Source: Enoplolaimus lenunculus (taxonomy: Eukaryota; Nematoda; Enoplea; Enoplida; Thoracostomopsidae). From it: a stretch of 64,000 bases of DNA. The position numbers were made by a program, and so were the translations under genes. Below, piece by piece: positions 13,746-26,144 of the stretch. The stretch spans positions 95,038 through 159,037 of the forward strand of contig JASANG010003031.1 of assembly GCA_030248215.1 (NCBI GenBank), written 5' to 3'. Each line of letters begins with the position of its first letter. Position 1 is the stretch's first letter. Below the pieces are notes generated by a model, which saw only the letters and a program-made list of their open reading frames with translations, was not told the DNA's origin and did no database searches.

Positions 13746-16700
13746 TCTGACGTAGTTTCTTACTTAGTATATACAACTCTTTTATCGAACGCGTAATTGA
13801 TACGACACTCAACACTTTAACTGCCTCATCTGCCACAACCATGCTTACATTGAACCAGAGCTGAACGCTGTCCGCGGGTAAACGGGGAACGGGTAAGAAA
13901 ATTTTGACGCTGGTATTCCCGCGGGCAAAGAATTTCAAAGCTCAGGTAAAAATTTGTAACTCTTTACCTATTCAAAATTCTCATTTCTGGTTATGCGCCT
14001 CTCTGCATTGGTATTAAGCGCGGATTGGTTGCCAAAATGTGTACTCGGATTCAACTCTAGTTGAAATATTGGTTGAATGTAAAAGTTCTGTTCTAAATAA
14101 TTATTTGAAATGTTATGAACGACACTTTGTATTTGGAACGACTCGACTGGCCACTAGGATGACCTATTTGTTGAGGACAAACCATACATACGATATGGAG
14201 AATATTACAAATATATACAACATATAAACTATACACTGTTTTCTATTATGCCTTATTCTCAAATGTGTGTAGCACCTATTACCAGTTTGCCATAAGCCGT
14301 TTAATTCTAAACCAGGCAATGAAGAACTTTGAAATTTTGCTGGTTTTTCGAAAGTCAACGGTCATAGATGTGAACAAATATAAGACCCACAGTTCTCGGA
14401 GTAGGCTTGTTTGAAAACCGATTTAGCAATTTAGCATCTGTCGACAGGCGCTACACACATTGGAGAATACCGTCGCTTAAGCTAGAAACGTTCCTCTGTG
14501 TATATACAGACCTATTTTTGTCTGAAACCAGCTTTACGCATAAATTTGGACATTAACGCAATTATTCAAACTGTTAACCCAGGGCCGAAAATACTCGTTA
14601 CGGGTACTAAAAAAGAGATCACATCCGCATGAAAACATCTTGACCAGTACAAAATACAAAATTATTTTTCACATCACTCATAAACATTTCATAGCTTTAA
14701 TCTTTTCCTAATTATATTGATAATGATTAAAAATTTATTGTACAAATCAACTAAGCGTTAAGCTAACCTAAGTTTCTCACTAGGTTAAACATTAATAATA
14801 TTAGGTTTAATATATTGCAATTTAGCTAATAAGATGCGGTACCGTTCTGTTTACGCAGTTTGAATTTCGTCTTTAACCCGATCACTGGTACATGAAAAGC
14901 ATATGGGGCCAATCGCCTTCCATCCGCGGTGCCCTCAATTTAGGGGCCCAACGCAGGAACATTCATGCTCGTAATCTTTTAATAATTTTCAGCCAAACAG
15001 TGATTTTGACTATTTCGACATCAGCAAGTAAATGTAACGATATATCCAGAAAGCGACCATATCTTACGCTTTCTGAAATCCTTTGAAGCGTCCGTATCTT
15101 GAAACGTAATAATTTTTAGCTAATGCATAATTTAAATAGTATATATAACCATATATATCATTACTGAATACTGAGTGAAGTGTATCCGCAGATAGGCGGA
15201 CTTTTACATTAATAATATTGAATTTGGAAATATGGTAATGCTTGAAGATGAGACCTGTGATCCTGTTTACTCAAGCGATCATGGCTCCTAAAGTGCAACC
15301 AAATGTGAAACAATACCGGAGTCGGAAGTCGAGCCAAACATTGATGAAGCCGGCATCAAGGTCGAGACGAATCGAACTTTAAATAAATTAGGCAACTCAA
15401 AATTTTGCACAAAGTTGTTGCCGAGCTTAAAAATTTAGTCACTGGTCCAACAATAGATTCAAATTTATTGAAGGGATTCTTTTCAAGTCAACACATATAT
15501 ATTGCTTGAACCACTGTGTTTCAGATATGCATTGATTCGTACAAAGAAAGTATAATTAAAAATTATAGATAGAAACAATTTTGTACCATATTTTGCGGTC
15601 AGGGGACAAACGAAGATGTCCGTTGGCGGCGGCTGTCATACTTGGTTCGATCCCGTAGTTGTGGTCCTGATTCGGGCACAATTATACAAATCTAAGCTGG
15701 GATAAGTTGCAGGCTATAATCAATCAGTATAATTAAATTTGAGTTATTTCTAAGCGTATATAGGGATCCAGACGCTAATATAATATATGCATCATATTTG
15801 AAGGATGCAAATATTAAAGTTTTGCCATATAATGTCTATTGCCTAAGCAGCAGAAAGTTTAGGCACAGAGAAGTCAGGATATTGTTATCGTAACGCTCAT
15901 GATGACAAATAAAGTATTTCGGTTAATAACAAAATGACAAATATACCCAAGCATAAATTACAATTAGGTAAATTGTTATGGATGTCCCAAAATAAAATTG
16001 CCGCTGTGACCATGGCAAGCAGCATCATTCAAAGTGTTCGTAGTAGCTAACAAAACTAAACTGAGTAAAACTGCATTATATATTTGCAGAAATTAGAATA
16101 TCTAAAATGAAATATGCTTAAAATTTTTTTTACAATTTTAGCGTAAAATTGTTGCAAAAATGATGCATTTAACGATTGAAACTCAAACGTAAGGACGGCT
16201 GAACTCAACGTCATTTGTATAGAACGTAACCCGGTCACTAAGTGTGAATCTAAATTTAAGCCTAACCTCAAACCAAAGCAAAGTGTAAGATATACATCTC
16301 TGTTCGGAGCCTTATACTTTGGCATTCAGGCTGTAAACCAAAACACTAAGATCCCGACGTTAAATATTAAAACAATATGTATTCACAAAAATATAATACC
16401 TTTGCCTTTACATTTTAAATTCACCGTATAGCTTTAGGCTAACGGCAATACTTCTTTATAAACAGCTAAATTAATAAAATTTATCATAAATCTGATCACG
16501 TAGTGCAACTAATTTTATTTTTATTACGTATAATATATTTGGTGAACTTTTCTCTAAAATTTGTTACTTTGTATAAAACTAAAACGTTTTACAATTAATT
16601 AGAAAATTTTTTGATAGAAAAGCCGATTACTACTTTAATGCTACCGGGTATTAAAATCATTGCCAATCTAAAAGTTTGCAAGCTAAAGGCTCCTGACTAA

Positions 16701-18436
16701 GCTGTTACCAGCTTTATACTATTTACATTTTAGAAAATTAATCAAACTGCGGTTTTGCAGGACTGTAGCGACGCTAATCCGTAATAGTAATAATCTAAAG
16801 CCTTAAATTCGTAGAAAACAACCATATTTGTCAAAAACCAAGGTTATACACGTAACCAGACAAGCACGACAAGATAAGCATGCGTGCCTTGGGTGACGTT
16901 GGCAAATTTCAGTGGAAGCGAAATGGGTCAACGCGTCACCCCCCCTGAAAACTTTTCATCTTCTAAGCTGAAAATTTTCTGGCGATACCTGCACAATTGT
17001 TTACTTGCTAAATTATCGTTAAATATTGTCTTGGTTGAAGGGGCGTTAATAGTGCAACTACTGCAGCCAGTGGCCCAAGAGGCATAAAGCGGCCGTCATT
17101 GGTGACGTTAGAAAATTTTGCATACAAGCCAAAACATGTAATGGAAAATGGATCGTGGGATAGGTAGGTTTTACGGCTGTTTAACAGGATCCTCGGGCAC
17201 CATGGGTCGGCAAGAATACACATCTTGCTGCCGGTACACTTTTTTACATTTATCTTTGACATTCTAAAGAATCAAACTATGAAGAATTTTGGCAAACACT
17301 ACATAGCGTTTGGGGCCTAAAAATATTCTAGGTGTAGCTGAACACGGGGGGGATTATTTTACTTTGGTAAAGAGAGCTTGTTTCTATCGCGTAGCACCAA
17401 TTTTTTAGCTTGCGATAATTTTTCAAACAAGCGAGCAGCAGTATTCATTTATACAACGAGATATGTGTCAAAATTATCCACAATTTTATAGTCGCCGCTG
17501 TTTCGTGATTTTGAAAGCTGTAAAACCAGTCGCCATCTCTGGTCATACGCGATGGTGGAATTCGAATCCTTAGCTTAAAGTTAAACTTGCAATTGAAGTA
17601 AGAATATGTATTAATGTGAAAAGGGTTAATGAAAAAATTACTGTCAATAATGCAACACTCAAAGCTGTTATATTGGACATCGATATGAAGCTTCGAATTA
17701 CAGTAAAGAAATATTCGATAGCTATTTATTAAACCTGGAACGCCCCACATACGTATTTTGGACAAATTTCCAGCATTACTTACTTTGTTTACAAAAATGT
17801 CTTAGGAAATACAACGTGATTGATTGTTTTTTGTTGCATGAAAGGAAAATTTGCAAGGAATTTTTTGTGCTTTCGATAACTTTGCGCATTGCGCAAAGCT
17901 TGCAGACTAGTATATCCTAATACACAAAAAATGCAAACTAAAAGAAAAATAGTTTTGTCTTTTGTAAAAATTCCATAAGATATATGTCGTCATGAACTTA
18001 AAGTAACATGTCTATTCGCATTATTTGGAAATTTATTACTATCGAATCCGCAAAAAATATATACGGATATTACGTCCGCATCATTCGTTTAAGCGTTAAA
18101 CAATGCTAGGCTTTCAGTAAAGGTCGAAACAAGCTAATCCCAAAGATAGTACAAAATCACACAGTACTGTAGTACAAATTCGTGCTAGACCAATAGCAGC
18201 AAACAGCAGCGTATGGTGTAATGAGTTCAAACGAAATTTCCTACTACATACTCAAAAAATTAGCATTTGCCGCAATCCACTGGTAATAAAACAAGAAAAT
18301 GTGACAAAATCCTGCGGCAGAATTCGGACATTTTACTACATCCGAATCCGAAGCGTACCTTGCTATAACCAAGAGTTGATAATGACTCCTTTACAAGAGT
18401 ATGCAACTGAGTACATTCTGTGTAGAAAAGAATTTA
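13746..18436. other. Gene-free stretch with a possible coding relic
   Basis: No intact gene. At 15235-15436 one frame reads LEDETCDPVYSSDHGS, a stop, then SATKCETIPESEVEPNIDEA and a further acidic stretch, with codon choice unlike the AT-rich surroundings; this may be a decayed exon but no family is recognised. At about 17505-17626 is a degraded piece of the tRNA-bearing MITE, with B-box-like aattcgaatcc and the terminal gtgaaaagggttaa. Confidence 0.3.
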
Positions 18437-18640
18437 CCCAGCACGCGTTGCATTTTTGCCCTACCCCTCTTTATTTAAAAGGTGGGTACAAGCGTTGCGA
18501 ACCATGGCATTTCATATATGCGGCGTCAAACACGGTCCCCTTATAGTTTAATTTTAGGGGTATTGCATGTGATAACGACCCTTCTAAACAAAAGGAGGAG
18601 GGTCGGCTAAAAACGCAACGCCTGGTGGTACATTTTGTAC
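18437..18640. mobile_element. MITE with GCGTTGCRTTTTT inverted ends
   Basis: The left end reads gcgttgcatttttgccctac and the right end inverts it (gtcggctaaaaacgcaacgc). Internal poly-purine/pyrimidine blocks (cccctctttatttaaaaggt, aaaggaggagggtcg) are part of the inverted repeat. Related copies are at about 27229-27445 and a partial one near 2230-2290. It is non-coding. Confidence 0.55.
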
Positions 18641-18659
18641 CATGCGAAATAGCAAGAGT

Positions 18660-19028
18660 TGCATACTCTTGTATTATGCACTCTTACTATAACCAAGACG
18701 GTATAATATAGGAAGAGTGTGACAGTATGCATACAACACACATTAGCGTGATGTAGTATCACGCGGACCCTACTTAGTTTAACCCCCCTTGATTGAGGGG
18801 GGTTCTGTACGGCTTTGCATTAAACAAAATTGCGTATTAGATGAAAAGAGGTCTGCACTAAACATGCAGTTTATATGTATTTTGCGTAAGTGTGTTAACT
18901 TACAGCTGTAGTTAAGACCCCCTCAATCAAGGGTGGGGTAGCATCTATTAAGGTCCGCGTAATAACACGCAATATATGTGTATAGATGGAGAAGTGTCAT
19001 ACCTCTATTATGCACTCTTGCTATAACT
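18660..19028. mobile_element. Palindromic element inside 22-bp direct repeats
   Basis: The core has long inverted repeats: acgcggaccctacttagttt with aaccccccttgattgagggg on the left, and their diverged inverse (cccctcaatcaagggtgggg...aaggtccgcgt) at about 18922-18962. The inversion extends outward through gtgtgacagta/tgtcatac. The whole is bounded by near-identical direct repeats tattatgcactcttactata (18673) and tattatgcactcttgctata (19007). It is a non-coding MITE or foldback element and the superfamily is unassigned. Confidence 0.5.
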
Positions 19029-20304
19029 AATTACTATTTAATTTAATACCTTAGCTAATAGTGTACCGCATAAATTCACTGGTGTTAACCTTATTTCGCC
19101 AATAATAAATGAAATTACTGTATTAATCAAATAATAATATTTTGTTTGTCTACGATATCCGTTTATTTACTGCCTAAAAATGCTATCATCTTACTTCTAA
19201 ATCGATAATTCTCGAACAAAAGCGCGTAGATAACTGATAATCATGAGCAGAGCATGGAGTTCAGTTCGGGACCGGGTATATATTAACTTTAAGTATAAAG
19301 AAACGTTTTTTCCATTTATTTATTTTCCGAAGACAAAACAATATTGTCAAGTCCGTCAAATTTTTTTTAGTTATCTCTACAAGAATTTCAACAGGTAATA
19401 TATATCCCCTTTATCTCTCTAGTTTGTAAGGTTACGTCGACGCTGACAAATTGCTTTATGATATCGGATCGCAGGTAAAACGTAAACACACCACAAATTT
19501 CAACTAATCCACATAATATTATATATTACATTATCATATTTGATAATATAATCAGTTAGAATACCTCGTATCACTTAGATAAATTAAATATTTTTAAATT
19601 ATGCAAACTTATCTATCAATTTAATATGATGAGCCAACAGGAACGCATCAATATATTCGATTTGTTTTTTCATTAAATAACTCGATCCGCACAAACATGT
19701 GCCAATTCGATGGAAGTCCTTTTTTCAAAGTTCGCAATTGAAGCCGGTTTACTGAGCAGCGCCGGCGGAAGCGACACCCAAACCGCACAATTGGGGCCTA
19801 TTTTGGCAAACTAAAATTTTGTGCGAACCACGAAGTTAATATAAAGCTGTGAAAGATTTTGTTTGGGGACCACGTAAACCTGTTTGACGGGTCGACTATC
19901 CCAACACTGGCGCTGACGATGAGAACAGAAGTGGAAGGAGTGTATAATAGTAACAAATATGCGGCGCAAACCTTTTGTCACCGAATTTGTAGGTCGGGCC
20001 TTTTATGTAACCCTTCTATCTTGGAGTACGTACTATACTTGTTAAAGACAGCAAATATATACTTCAGTTTGTTTATGGTTGCAAAGAGCACTGCTGGATG
20101 CAAAGGAAAACGGTACCCGGCACCAGATACCCTCAACAGGATCCACAATCAAAGTTTTGTACTGTGATTTAGTAGTAAAATTGCGTTTGGCTTTTCGTTC
20201 AGTTGTTTTTCACAGTTACATATCGCATGGCCTACCATATTCGGAGTTTCTGGATCCGCTGCAGACAATGAAGTGATGCGGATATATTGCAAATATTGGT
20301 CACT
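19029..20304. other. Gene-free stretch
   Basis: AT-rich sequence with no supported gene. The 102-codon open frame at 19859-20167 has no recognisable domain and is judged accidental. Confidence 0.35.
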
Positions 20305-20465
20305 GTAAAGAACAGGGGCGGAACTGTGTAAGCATATTCCTAAGCCTAAGCCTAAGCTTAAGCCTAAGCCTGCGCGTAACAATGAGCATATTCCTAAGCC
20401 CAAAAGTTGAAACGTACTGTATTGCAGTCCCACAGAAAAACGTTCCGCCCCTGATCTTTACATGG
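20305..20465. mobile_element. Small MITE with CAGGGGCGGAAC ends and (CCTAAG)n core
   Basis: The left end tgtaaagaacaggggcggaa and the right end cgttccgcccctgatcttta are inverted repeats of about 21 bp. The interior is mainly an array cctaagcctaagcctaagct at 20340-20390. The right end also occurs at about 7890-7945 and, reversed, at about 27445-27490. No target duplication was clear, so the true outer ends may lie further out. Confidence 0.5.
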
Positions 20466-20629
20466 GCCGACACATTTCATCGATATCGGGCAAATAGGCC
20501 GGATACATTTATAAGCGCTGCAAGGATATTATTTTGGGGCATTCAAATAGACACCAGTTGCGACTGTAGTAAATAAATTATAGCAGTTGGAAACTTTCAC
20601 AATTTGTAATCCATAAGCTACCCGTGCCC

Positions 20630-20800
20630 GTATCCAAATAGGGCCAGGCGAGGCTCAGCCCCGCCTTGAAAAATATTGGCCTTCCTAGAAAATTTTCAAC
20701 CTTGCTTGCACGTCATTGGAAACCCTTGAATGCCCTTCCTGAAAATTTTTTAGCCAACCTAGCAATGTGAGTTGGCTACGGGCCGACAAGCTACCTATAT
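20630..20800 (+). repeat. Dispersed repeat (gccaggcgggg family)
   Basis: Reads gggccaggcgaggctcagcc, ttcaaccttgcttgcacgtc and agcaatgtgagttggctacg in the same order as the copies at 6570 and 13590. It is the best preserved of the four. Confidence 0.55.
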
Positions 20801-23225
20801 AAAAATTTGCTTACTGAAATGCTTGGCACATACCAGCCGCTGGCCATAGATTCTTTCAACCACCCAATGGATTTGTTCGTCAACCATATTTCTAACCAAT
20901 GGCGAATCCAAGAATTTTTGAAGGAGGTAGATATATTCGCTCCAGAGGAGCCTAAAGTTTTTGTGCTAAATTTGGTATAATACTAAATCTTGGTTTGATC
21001 CATATTCAAAATCTAGGCATGGGTGTTTGGTCGCCTTCGTTGGATTTTGCAACGCTGGCAACACTGGATGACAGTGTGAATATCGCAATTCAATTATAAC
21101 CGCTAACATTAATATGTAACTGGTTAGTATTCAGCAGTTTAATTAGCAAACAAATCTAATTTAGCGCCAGATGGCCAATGTTACACAGATACAAATGTTT
21201 TCACAACTTATTTGTGTGAACGATCCATATGTCTTGGCGTCACTGCCCGCTGCCTGAGGGGACCACAAACGGTCCAAACCATCCTAGCCAAATTTAGCCT
21301 TCTCCTTTAGAAAAGTATTAACCGCGCTTGTGAGCCATTTTAGACCGCACTTAGTCTTTTTTGAACCCCATAACATGTTAGGTTGAATACGAGACAGCTA
21401 TGTATATGCCCACGTTTGTGCTCGTTATTCTTGTAAAATTTATAGAAGAAGGGGGGCGGGATAAACGGAAATTTGTAAAGGCTGTTTTGTGAGGGGGTGG
21501 CGGCGGTCAACTGATTGCCGAAATAGCCAATTCTGGAGCAAACGAAAGCAAACCTTTTTGAGAAGACGTAAGCCTTTCAGTCCCTTGGCAACCGACTTTA
21601 ACACGACGTTGAACGGCAGCGATAGGTATCAGTGAAATAAACAGCAAAGTTTTATACCAATCGAGTCGGGCTAAAGAAGTTGGTTGAAAAAATGTATTGT
21701 CAGGGCTAAAACTTCTAGGCCTCGAGCCAGCCAAAGCGTTTTATAGAATCCATATATTTCAAAGGCGACGTTTTTGTAGACATTGAAATATATTTATAAT
21801 TGAAGGCGAAAGGTAAAAACATTCGCTGGAAATTAAAGGTGGCGATATACTTTTGATGATGTCCGGCGCCGTCCGTCGCCGTTCGTCAACCTTCCGGTCA
21901 CCATACGGTATTCGTAAATTCAAATTTCGGTTCGAATCTTATAGTAGCAAATTGTTTCGGGTTCGAAGTCTAAATTTTTACACCAATCGATCGGACTCCA
22001 AAACACCATACAGAACAATCATAAATATAATTAAAAATTATATTACTGACTGCAACCGAGTACCTATTACGATGCGCAGATTATAACTATCACCAATTTG
22101 AAGTTCACATCATCTAACGAGCCATTGTTAATCACCACGATTTCAAATAACCGGACGCTATTAAGCCGATATGGTTTTTGAAAAAGTAAATAAAAATTTA
22201 AAATTAACTATAATTCATCATATTGACATCGGAGAGTTACAAACAAAGAAGGATATACCACGGTTATATACACACATTTAAATTGATTTAAAGATAACAA
22301 AAATATCAACTTCATGAGCCTTTGGTATCTGGAATAAGAACATTTTTCTTACTCGCTCCATTCGGTTGAAAAAATCATTCGTTGAAATGAACCCTTCAAA
22401 ACTGAAAATCTAATTTACGGTCATGATATGCATTGTATACCTATACGAGTGTATCAGGGGCATACAGAACGAAGAGACTGGGGTATATCTGTCGAAATTT
22501 GTACACAGAGAGACAAGAAATACTTTTGCCAAAATTTAGAAAAACCTTCTGGATCTTAGTGGTGTGACAATATATTTTACATGAGCTTGTACGCTGCCGA
22601 ACTGAAATCCATGATACGACCCTAGACTATGCACACTAAACGTATAGGAATATTATAAAGTAATATATAGGTTATAGCTGATTCGTAACTCAGTAAGCTT
22701 GATTATAATATTGGTGAAACTATCAATTAACAACGTAACGGCTTCGAAGCCCTGCTGATGGCATAGCCTTAACCTAATTAGCACATGAGAAATTTTAAAC
22801 CATTTTACAAGCCAAATTGTTCATTATATGATTAATTTAGAACTTCACTTAGTCAAGTTTGGTATCTATAACTAAAATATATGGAAACAAATGGCTGCAA
22901 TTAGGCGACAGAATCGCCTGATTATAGACTGAACCTCAACAGGATCAGGCTGAAACTTTATCCCAGGGCACACGGAAATTTTCTCAAAGCTGAAAGTTTT
23001 ACTTTAGGTTAACAAGGAACGTTTTGAATATACCATACAAGTATACTCAGTTAATAAACAAAGATAATCAGTAATCGGAAAACGAAGCGAATGGAATTCG
23101 AGGAATAGACGGTATGTATGTTCACTCCCGAAATTTATATACAGAAGAAAAAAGCAGTGTTACTATGCATAACAATAACCTTTCGGATCATTAGAGGTCA
23201 AATAAAAATTTCTTTTAAGCCCTAT
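20801..23225. other. Gene-free stretch
   Basis: No supported gene. Around 21265-21400 there may be a further very diverged copy of the gccaggcgggg family. Short open frames at 21507-21734 and 21853-22086 show no domain. Confidence 0.35.
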
Positions 23226-23470
23226 TCAAACGTGCAAGTTTTTGAAACAAAAAGTTGTACGAGTAACTTGCACGTGAAAGTTTGGATACAAAGCAGCTTT
23301 GAAGTTCCTGCAGCTGCAAATTATTCACTGCAATTCACGCTATTTAATTTATTAATTGCAAGTCACTTGAATTTCTTGCACTTGCAGTTTGATTGGTCAA
23401 TCGGAATGTTCTGATGAAAATACTTGCAGCTGCAAGTATTTCGTGCAAGTTGCAACTGGGAGTTCTCGCT
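23226..23470. repeat. Cluster of TGCAAGT/ACTTGCA palindromic motifs
   Basis: Within about 240 bp the motif acttgca or its inverse occurs many times (acttgcacgtg, cctgcagctgcaaat, attgcaagtcacttg, ttgcacttgcag, acttgcagctgcaagta, cgtgcaagttgca). The arrangement is consistent with a foldback or degenerate MITE interior. It is non-coding. Confidence 0.4.
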
Positions 23471-24945
23471 GCAAAAACATGAACACGTGAATGGGGCTTT
23501 ACACGTTAGTTCCCGAAATGAAATTCTGTCAGCTCCCGTGATGAAGACTAGAAATATTTCAACTAAAATATAAGCAGAGTTCAGACATTCGAGATATGGA
23601 CAATACCGATCGAGAAACAGCTGTGTTTTGCATACACGTAGCTATATGACTGAACAGACCAGCGGGTGTCTATCGCTATCCATATATGGATATATACTAA
23701 ATTTAAATATATCAGCGTCAAAAACGACCAAAATTCCCCGAAGTTACAGCGTCAATCGCTGTAATTTGTCCAATAAAAACCAAACGCGTTAATTTACGAC
23801 TGTAATTCGATTTGCTATTTACCAATTCAATAATGTTATGAGAGGAAAAATGAAAAAATTTTAATCCCAAGCGACCAATGAAATTACACGATCGCGTTAT
23901 ACTTCAAACAATGCCTATTAACTCTCCGGGGAAGTTGACACCACGAGGGAAGTGAAGGTATCGCCCAGTTTAATTTGTTTTTGTCAACTAAAGCCACCGC
24001 TTCATCATATCATCCCGTTGGCTTCAGGTAAAACGCTCTGTTTTTTGCCAGTTTTATGTTAAGAACCAAAATTTTAGCAATTTTTCAGATGTTGGACCCC
24101 GTCAATCGCAATGTTTCGTCGGTAAAGCAACCACCCATTGTGCAACGCTTCTAAAGTATATACTGATAACTACAAAATACAATTGCGGGAACTGTTATTT
24201 ATAATTTTGAAAACAACTTAATTGCCAACTATGATTGATACGCAATGACTACAACAGTTTGTATACGGTCTCTTCTCTACAGGAACCGGAAGTTATAGAA
24301 GTACCGGAAACGAATACTGTTGAAAATACAGGATGCGGAACTAAAGTAAAACGTTTTTCCAGCTAAAAACCACCACTAATTAACAGCTTCCCTACTAATT
24401 TACATCGGTAAATTTGCAGTCTGTTTTAAACGGTGTTGTGAACAGCATTTTTTTTACCCCAAGAGGGCCGCGCTGTTTCAGCTTAATTCATTTAACCAAA
24501 AGTTTACACATCTTCGTAAAAAAACTATATGACAAAATTTTGCAAACTATTAATCCATTAAAAACTGTTCTATAAGTGGAATCTGTAAAAACAGAATACC
24601 AAATGAGATTTTCAGACAAAATTCAGTCGTCGAATAATCTCGGTTAGCGACAAAAGACCAACAAAATATCCCTTAATAAATGATGGTTCGATGACAGTGG
24701 TGGAACCTCGGTACATCACAAACTGATCCTCGCGAGGCGTAACATCGGTTCTGCTTCAACAAAGCTTGTCAAAATGACATTTTTCTCGTTTCTCCAGATA
24801 GTTTAAGCTTTGTATGTACTTTTACGCTGCTGATTAATGGAGGTGATTTCTATCACGACTACAAATATCGATACGTCGAGCGTATCAATACTTGTTGTTT
24901 TCAGCTTAAACATAAAATTTAAAAATCATTACGATAGACGCATGA
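23471..24945. other. Gene-free stretch
   Basis: AT-rich sequence with no gene, RNA gene or clear repeat recognised. Confidence 0.35.
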
Positions 24946-25215
24946 TTAACCCCTTCTCACATTGAGTTGCCTATAGGCAACTCAGCGCAGTGTATATACG
25001 TTAAGTAATATATATCACACCGTGTTTAACAATTGCAACACGTATACATAGTACTAAATCACCACAAGACGTGAGAGCCGCGTCGGGCTCGAGCGTGAAG
25101 CTCCTATAGCTGAGTGGTGATGTTATACGCCTCCCACTCCAGTCACCCGAGTTCGAATCCTAGCATAAAAGTAGGTCTCAGGAAAATGGAAAATATTCAT
25201 GTGAGAAAGGGTTAA
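24946..25215 (+). mobile_element. TTAA-flanked MITE carrying a tRNA-Gly(CCC)-like segment
   Basis: The element lies between TTAA and TTAA, with inverted ends CCCCTTCTCACATTGA and (inverse) CCCTTTCTCACATGAA. A TTAA target and CCC...GGG ends are the piggyBac signature. Inside is a tRNA-like stretch: A box tagctgagtgg at 25107-25117, gcctcccac as in the tRNA-Gly(CCC) anticodon arm at about 25129-25137, and B box agttcgaatcc at 25150-25160, with the 32-bp spacing normal for a type 2 Pol III promoter. Related copies are at 58822-59073 (nearly whole), 58580-58757, 17505-17626 and 3660-3845 (partial). It encodes no protein. The reading is a non-autonomous DNA element that has captured, or grown around, a tRNA-derived promoter. 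Confidence 0.65.
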
Positions 25216-25423
25216 CTAACTATATTTGATTGTAATGGTTTATTAAAAATTACAAAAATACTGTTGTTTACTACAGGCGAGTATATTTTTCACTTTAAAC
25301 ATAAGTTTAGAACCAATGTTTACGATAATTTTATTTAGTAACGTCACTAAATTTAGAATCAGAATAGAGATGTGAGTGCACTACGCTCAATTTAATAAGT
25401 AACCATTTAATATATATAGTTGC

Positions 25424-25760
25424 CAGGGTGCAACGGGAATTACAATTTACCGGAACCGGAAAACGAAAAATACATGTCACCGCTGAAATAACCCTAGATC
25501 GACGTAGGTATTCACTTTATCTGCTGTATTTCGATTTTCATAACACACGGAAGCGAAATATACTTCCGATGGTTTATTTTCGGCGATTGTCAAGGTTTGC
25601 ATACAATACTAATGAAATCGTTTTAAATTTTATCATTTTTTAGTAAAATATCTTAATTTCCGCCGACCAAATTTTAATACCGTAATTTTGACTTCCGATA
25701 AAAATTTACCAGAACCGGAAGGTGAAAACCTGCCGGATCCGGAATTCCGGTTGCACCCTG
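25424..25760. mobile_element. hAT MITE, CCGGAA family
   Basis: The ends CAGGGTGCAACGGGAATTAC and its inverse (ggaattccggttgcaccctg) are flanked by a perfect 8-bp duplication, atagttgc, on both sides; 8-bp duplications and CAGGG ends are diagnostic of hAT elements. Subterminal accggaaccggaa iterations lie at both ends. The AT-rich middle has no transposase. Other copies are at 33463-33836, 54817-55160, 60180-60560 and 63516-63840, with partial ones near 26144 and 47700. Confidence 0.8.
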
Positions 25761-25989
25761 ATAGTTGCCAAACAAAAAACTTATTCGCAAATATTTAAAA
25801 TACTGAACGCGCAAATCAAATCTCCAGATCAAATAACCTTTAGACGGGCATCTAAAATCATTTCTTACTTTGCAGCATAAAATATGTCGACAAGGTTCCG
25901 TAAGTACAAATACCAAGGTGTCGAACCCAGAGGTGAGGCGAAAACTACGTTTGCAAATATAGTATAAATGTTGCGATTTTACGGATATT

Positions 25990-26144
25990 TTCACGAAATG
26001 TCAGAATTTTTCTTAAAATGTTACCAAAAGTTAACCCAAAATTAAAAATTTTGTAAAATCATGCAAAATTTCCTTAACTTTCGACACAAATTCTACATGT
26101 ATCGGTCGATTTTCTGCCGGAACCAGACCTCCAGTTGCACCCTG
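25990..26144. mobile_element. hAT MITE, CCGGAGG variant, partial
   Basis: Only the right end is clear: gccggaaccagacctccagt then tgcaccctg, matching the right end of the element at 63516-63840. The left end was not found, so the start given is approximate. Confidence 0.45.

Noticed and set aside
15640-15680. tRNA gene suggested by ggttcgatccc (B-box-like)
   Set aside because: No matching A box, acceptor stem or anticodon arm could be placed around it.
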